A stretch of DNA of 7,567 nucleotides, from positions 1 to 7,567 of the forward strand of contig JAIWOA010000132.1 of assembly GCA_020217115.1 (NCBI GenBank), given 5' to 3'. Origin of the DNA: Calditerrivibrio sp. (lineage in GTDB: Bacteria > Chrysiogenota > Deferribacteres > Deferribacterales > Calditerrivibrionaceae). Of the stretch, positions 5,484 through 7,567 are shown piece by piece. Position 1 is the first letter of the stretch. Every line of letters begins with the position of its first letter. The notes beneath the pieces were generated by a model. It had not been told where the DNA came from. It saw only the letters and a list, made by a program, of their open reading frames with translations, and ran no database searches. The translations under genes were made by a program, and so were the position numbers.

Positions 5484-5510
5484 TTATCGAACCTTTTTAC
5501 ATAAACTTTA
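5484..5510 (-). promoter_or_regulatory. Sigma-28 (FliA) promoter
   Basis: TAAA (5510-5507), exactly 15 bases, then TTCGATAA (5491-5484). The sigma-28 consensus is TAAA-N15-GCCGATAA, so the -35 and spacing are perfect and the -10 agrees at 6 of 8 positions, including the CGATAA core. It lies 9 bases after the maf stop and points to the flagellin gene. No sigma-54 (GG-N10-GC) site was found in the gap, and this is the best flagellar promoter match in the window. Transcription would start near 5476. Confidence 0.7.
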
Positions 5511-5518
5511 GAACTTTT

Positions 5519-7393
5519 TTATTCAGATAATTTATTTCTCATCTCCAGAAGAGATCTCTCCATAGCTTCGATCAGCTTTACCATCACAATGTACATGTCA
5601 TGGAATAGAGTAACAATACTAAAATTTTTTCTGTTCACATCGATATCAGATGCCTGAACACCATTTATCTCCACCATAGTAGTCATATAATAAGACTGAA
5701 CAAAGTGCATAAATATTTCATAAAACTTTTTCTCTGAAAAAACCTTCATAGGCTCCTGAACTTTATAAAATAGATCCAGATATCTTTTTTCATCTACCTT
5801 CTCTTTACGATCAAATACCTCAATAATCTCTTTATTAAACATATCGGTAAACTCTATACCTTCATTAAAAATATTCTTCACATATTTGGAATATTCTATG
5901 GCATCATCAGTCTTTTTAATAATCTTCTCTCTATTAGAAGCTATTTCCTCTTTAGATGGATAATTGAGATTGGATCTTATAATGTCTATCACATCAAAAT
6001 CACGAATTATATATCTCTCTATTGTATCTTTAAAACTCAATACTTTAGTTCCGGGTATCTTTGCACCACCTTCTGTAGCATTAATTACATCTCCTTTAAA
6101 CTGGCTTATATCATTTTCATAAAACTTCAAAAATTTGTACCATACATCTGTTGTCTTTACCCTTGGTAGATAATTCCCCTCCACCTCCAATATTCTTCCT
6201 TTAGCATAGTACTGATTTTCCCTCTCTCCAAAGGTCGCACCACTGGCATGGGTAACATCATCCTCACCAAAAGCAAGATCCTGACCTATCAGTATTATTG
6301 GATTACATCCAAGATATTCAAGCACCTTAAAAGCCATATTGGCAGCAGACGGTCCAATATCAAGAATCCCTTTATCTATATCAATCCACTGAAAAGTGGC
6401 AAAATTCCTGTATACAATTATCCTTTCCCCCGGAAAGTTGGCATAGGTTTCTGGTCTAATTACAGGACAAGCAGCAAGAAATACATCCTTAACATCATCT
6501 ACGGTAAGACCTTCAAATAGCTTTGCTGTGGGTAATACCCTTTCCAGCGAAGTAACCAGATGTGGCTTTAATCCATACCTTTTCATTACCCTAACAGAAG
6601 CATCTGCTGCACATATTACAGCTTTGTTTTCTAACCCCTTAAGAAGATTTATATTTTTATTTAACGAAGGACCAGTGGCTACCACAATACCCGGCTTACC
6701 TTTGAAGACATCCTTTAGTTCCTTTATCCCCGGATTTTTTATTATCTCATTTATATTTAGAAGGGTATTTTCAATACCAATGAGTGAATCCCATGGATCG
6801 TTCCCAAAATGAAGCAAAACCTCCCTCACCCCATCTTTTAGATGTCCCATACATTTTTTATAAAACTCGACATTAACTCTTACCGATAATGGATTATCAA
6901 TTATATTTATAGCTTTGACAAAGACTTTGTAGTTCTTTTGCATAAAAATAGATCGAAAATTTAAAAACATCTCCTTTTCCCTTACTCCAATAAGGAAAAC
7001 AACTCTATCATCAGAGATCAGGGATGTGAGATCGATATTTTTTAAAGCAAGATAAAAAGGCTCTATCTCTGGATCGATTATTAAAATAATAGAGTTCTCC
7101 ACTGCATGTTTCTGAATAATGCTGATAGCTTCATACCCCAGACCAAAACCAAACAACATATTAACGACTGGCAATATAATTTTATTCTTTAGATTTATTA
7201 ATACCTTTCCAATAGGATCTTCGTTATCATAGGCAAGCATGCCAATATCCTTTTTTACAAGATTGGGATATTTCTTAGGGTGGGAAGATACAACTACCCC
7301 ATAGGATCCAGAAGGATTAAAGTTTTCTATTTTATTATATAATTCTGGCCTAAATCTTTTTAAAGCTTGTAAGTTCTTATCAAAAAAATCCAT
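5519..7393 (-). CDS. maf: Motility-associated factor (Maf) flagellin glycosyltransferase, DUF115 family
   Basis: 624-aa cytoplasmic protein of usual Maf length. The N-terminal Maf domain is about 1-200, with FGFGLGYE (81-88) and IIDPEIEPF (105-113). The central DUF115/MAF_flag10 domain is about 205-410, with the nucleotide-binding-like GKPGIVVATGPSLNKN (232-247), AADASVRVMKRYGLKPHLVTSLE (262-284), LIGQDLAFGEDDVTHASG (368-385) and NATEGGAKIPGT (438-449). The remainder to 624 is mostly helical. Family knowledge: Maf proteins are needed for transfer of pseudaminic or legionaminic acid to Ser/Thr of flagellin before export. Start: ATG 7393 has GAGGTG 7 bases upstream; a GTG three codons earlier (7402) is part of that ribosome site and is rejected. 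It lies 38 bp behind a PseI-type end and upstream of flagellin, its likely substrate. Confidence 0.93.
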   Translation of the reverse strand: MDFFDKNLQALKRFRPELYNKIENFNPSGSYGVVVSSHPKKYPNLVKKDIGMLAYDNEDPIGKVLINLKNKIILPVVNMLFGFGLGYEAISIIQKHAVENSIILIIDPEIEPFYLALKNIDLTSLISDDRVVFLIGVREKEMFLNFRSIFMQKNYKVFVKAINIIDNPLSVRVNVEFYKKCMGHLKDGVREVLLHFGNDPWDSLIGIENTLLNINEIIKNPGIKELKDVFKGKPGIVVATGPSLNKNINLLKGLENKAVICAADASVRVMKRYGLKPHLVTSLERVLPTAKLFEGLTVDDVKDVFLAACPVIRPETYANFPGERIIVYRNFATFQWIDIDKGILDIGPSAANMAFKVLEYLGCNPIILIGQDLAFGEDDVTHASGATFGERENQYYAKGRILEVEGNYLPRVKTTDVWYKFLKFYENDISQFKGDVINATEGGAKIPGTKVLSFKDTIERYIIRDFDVIDIIRSNLNYPSKEEIASNREKIIKKTDDAIEYSKYVKNIFNEGIEFTDMFNKEIIEVFDRKEKVDEKRYLDLFYKVQEPMKVFSEKKFYEIFMHFVQSYYMTTMVEINGVQASDIDVNRKNFSIVTLFHDMYIVMVKLIEAMERSLLEMRNKLSE

Positions 7394-7431
7394 TGAAATC
7401 ACCTCATATTTATTTACAAATATTAAAAAAG

Positions 7432-7567
7432 CTAATTTTGAATATCAATATCCTCAAGGATCAAGGGTTCACCCCTTTTTATAAATCTCTTCGATCTCTT
7501 ACCCAGTATATCTTTAAAATATTTTGGATGTAAACCATAACCCGGCCTTATGGATCTTACATTATCT
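7432..7567 (-). CDS. pseI: Pseudaminic acid synthase (PseI/NeuB family), C-terminal end (partial)
   Basis: The - strand is open from the right edge to a TAG at 7434-7432; 44 codons are visible. The peptide NVRSIRPGYGLHPKY, followed by ILGKRSKRFIKRGEPL, is the SAF (antifreeze-like) C-terminal domain of nonulosonate synthases, which covers the active site of the partner subunit. RPGYGLHPKY is the form usual in pseudaminic acid synthase PseI; NeuB sialic acid synthases more often have a KRPGTGI-type segment. PseI condenses phosphoenolpyruvate with a 2,4-diacetamido-trideoxy-altrose. The catalytic TIM-barrel is outside the window, so legionaminic acid synthase (LegI) remains possible. The stop lies 38 bp before the maf start with no terminator between, implying one operon. 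Confidence 0.8.
   Translation of the reverse strand, partial: DNVRSIRPGYGLHPKYFKDILGKRSKRFIKRGEPLILEDIDIQN

Noticed and set aside
5172..5518. Sigma-54 promoter for flagellin
   Set aside because: No GG-N10-GC match on the - strand; CTGGGAATTTGCT has the right words but the wrong spacing.
6248..6812. Two + strand open frames inside maf (6248-6520, 6528-6812)
   Set aside because: Antisense to conserved Maf motifs; no independent coding evidence.
7394..7402. GTG start for maf at 7402
   Set aside because: The GTG is part of the GAGGTG ribosome site serving ATG 7393.

Overview
The window looks like a chromosomal segment of an AT-rich, flagellated, Gram-negative-type bacterium. Gene content (EngB, a flagellin of the large multi-domain type, FlaG, a Maf/DUF115 flagellin glycosyltransferase, a PseI-type sialic acid synthase end) and base composition would fit the Deferribacterota (Calditerrivibrio/Deferribacter-like) or a similar thermophilic anaerobe. 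That placement rests on general resemblance only and is low to moderate in confidence.

Left part, + strand (1-1378): three tightly packed genes. They are the C-terminal end of a DHH/DHHA1 phosphoesterase, the ribosome-assembly GTPase EngB (start A shared with the previous stop), and a small membrane-anchored phospholipase D/Nuc-like protein whose start lies 41 bp inside engB. This is a housekeeping transcription unit that converges on the rest of the window.

Middle (1436-2413): a stand-alone GNAT acetyltransferase on the - strand. It resembles the N-acetyltransferase step of pseudaminic acid synthesis (PseH-type) and has its own very good sigma-70 promoter. Behind it lies about 490 bp of gene-free DNA with an array of 7-bp repeats, an inverted copy of the same repeat, and a relic of a dispersed palindromic-type repeat. 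The region ends in the intrinsic terminator of the flagellin unit.

Right part, - strand (2414-7567), read right to left: the last 44 codons of a PseI/NeuB-type nonulosonate synthase, a Maf motility-associated glycosyltransferase, a 347-bp regulatory gap, a very large flagellin (786 aa), an intercistronic hairpin, flaG, then the terminator. PseI makes the sugar, Maf is expected to transfer it to flagellin, flagellin is the acceptor, and FlaG modulates filament growth. The nearby GNAT may supply an acetylation step. The window is therefore best read as a flagellin glycosylation and filament locus.

The most unusual part is the gap between maf and the flagellin gene. A near-ideal sigma-28 promoter (TAAA-N15-TTCGATAA) sits directly after the maf stop, but about 70-105 bp downstream, still before the flagellin gene, there is a strong intrinsic terminator with a GAGA loop. 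Sigma-28 transcription would therefore make a roughly 105-nt RNA unless the terminator is bypassed. The remaining leader carries four AUGGA motifs. One is in a hairpin loop and one overlaps the Shine-Dalgarno sequence, which resembles the CsrA-binding arrangement of the Bacillus subtilis hag leader.
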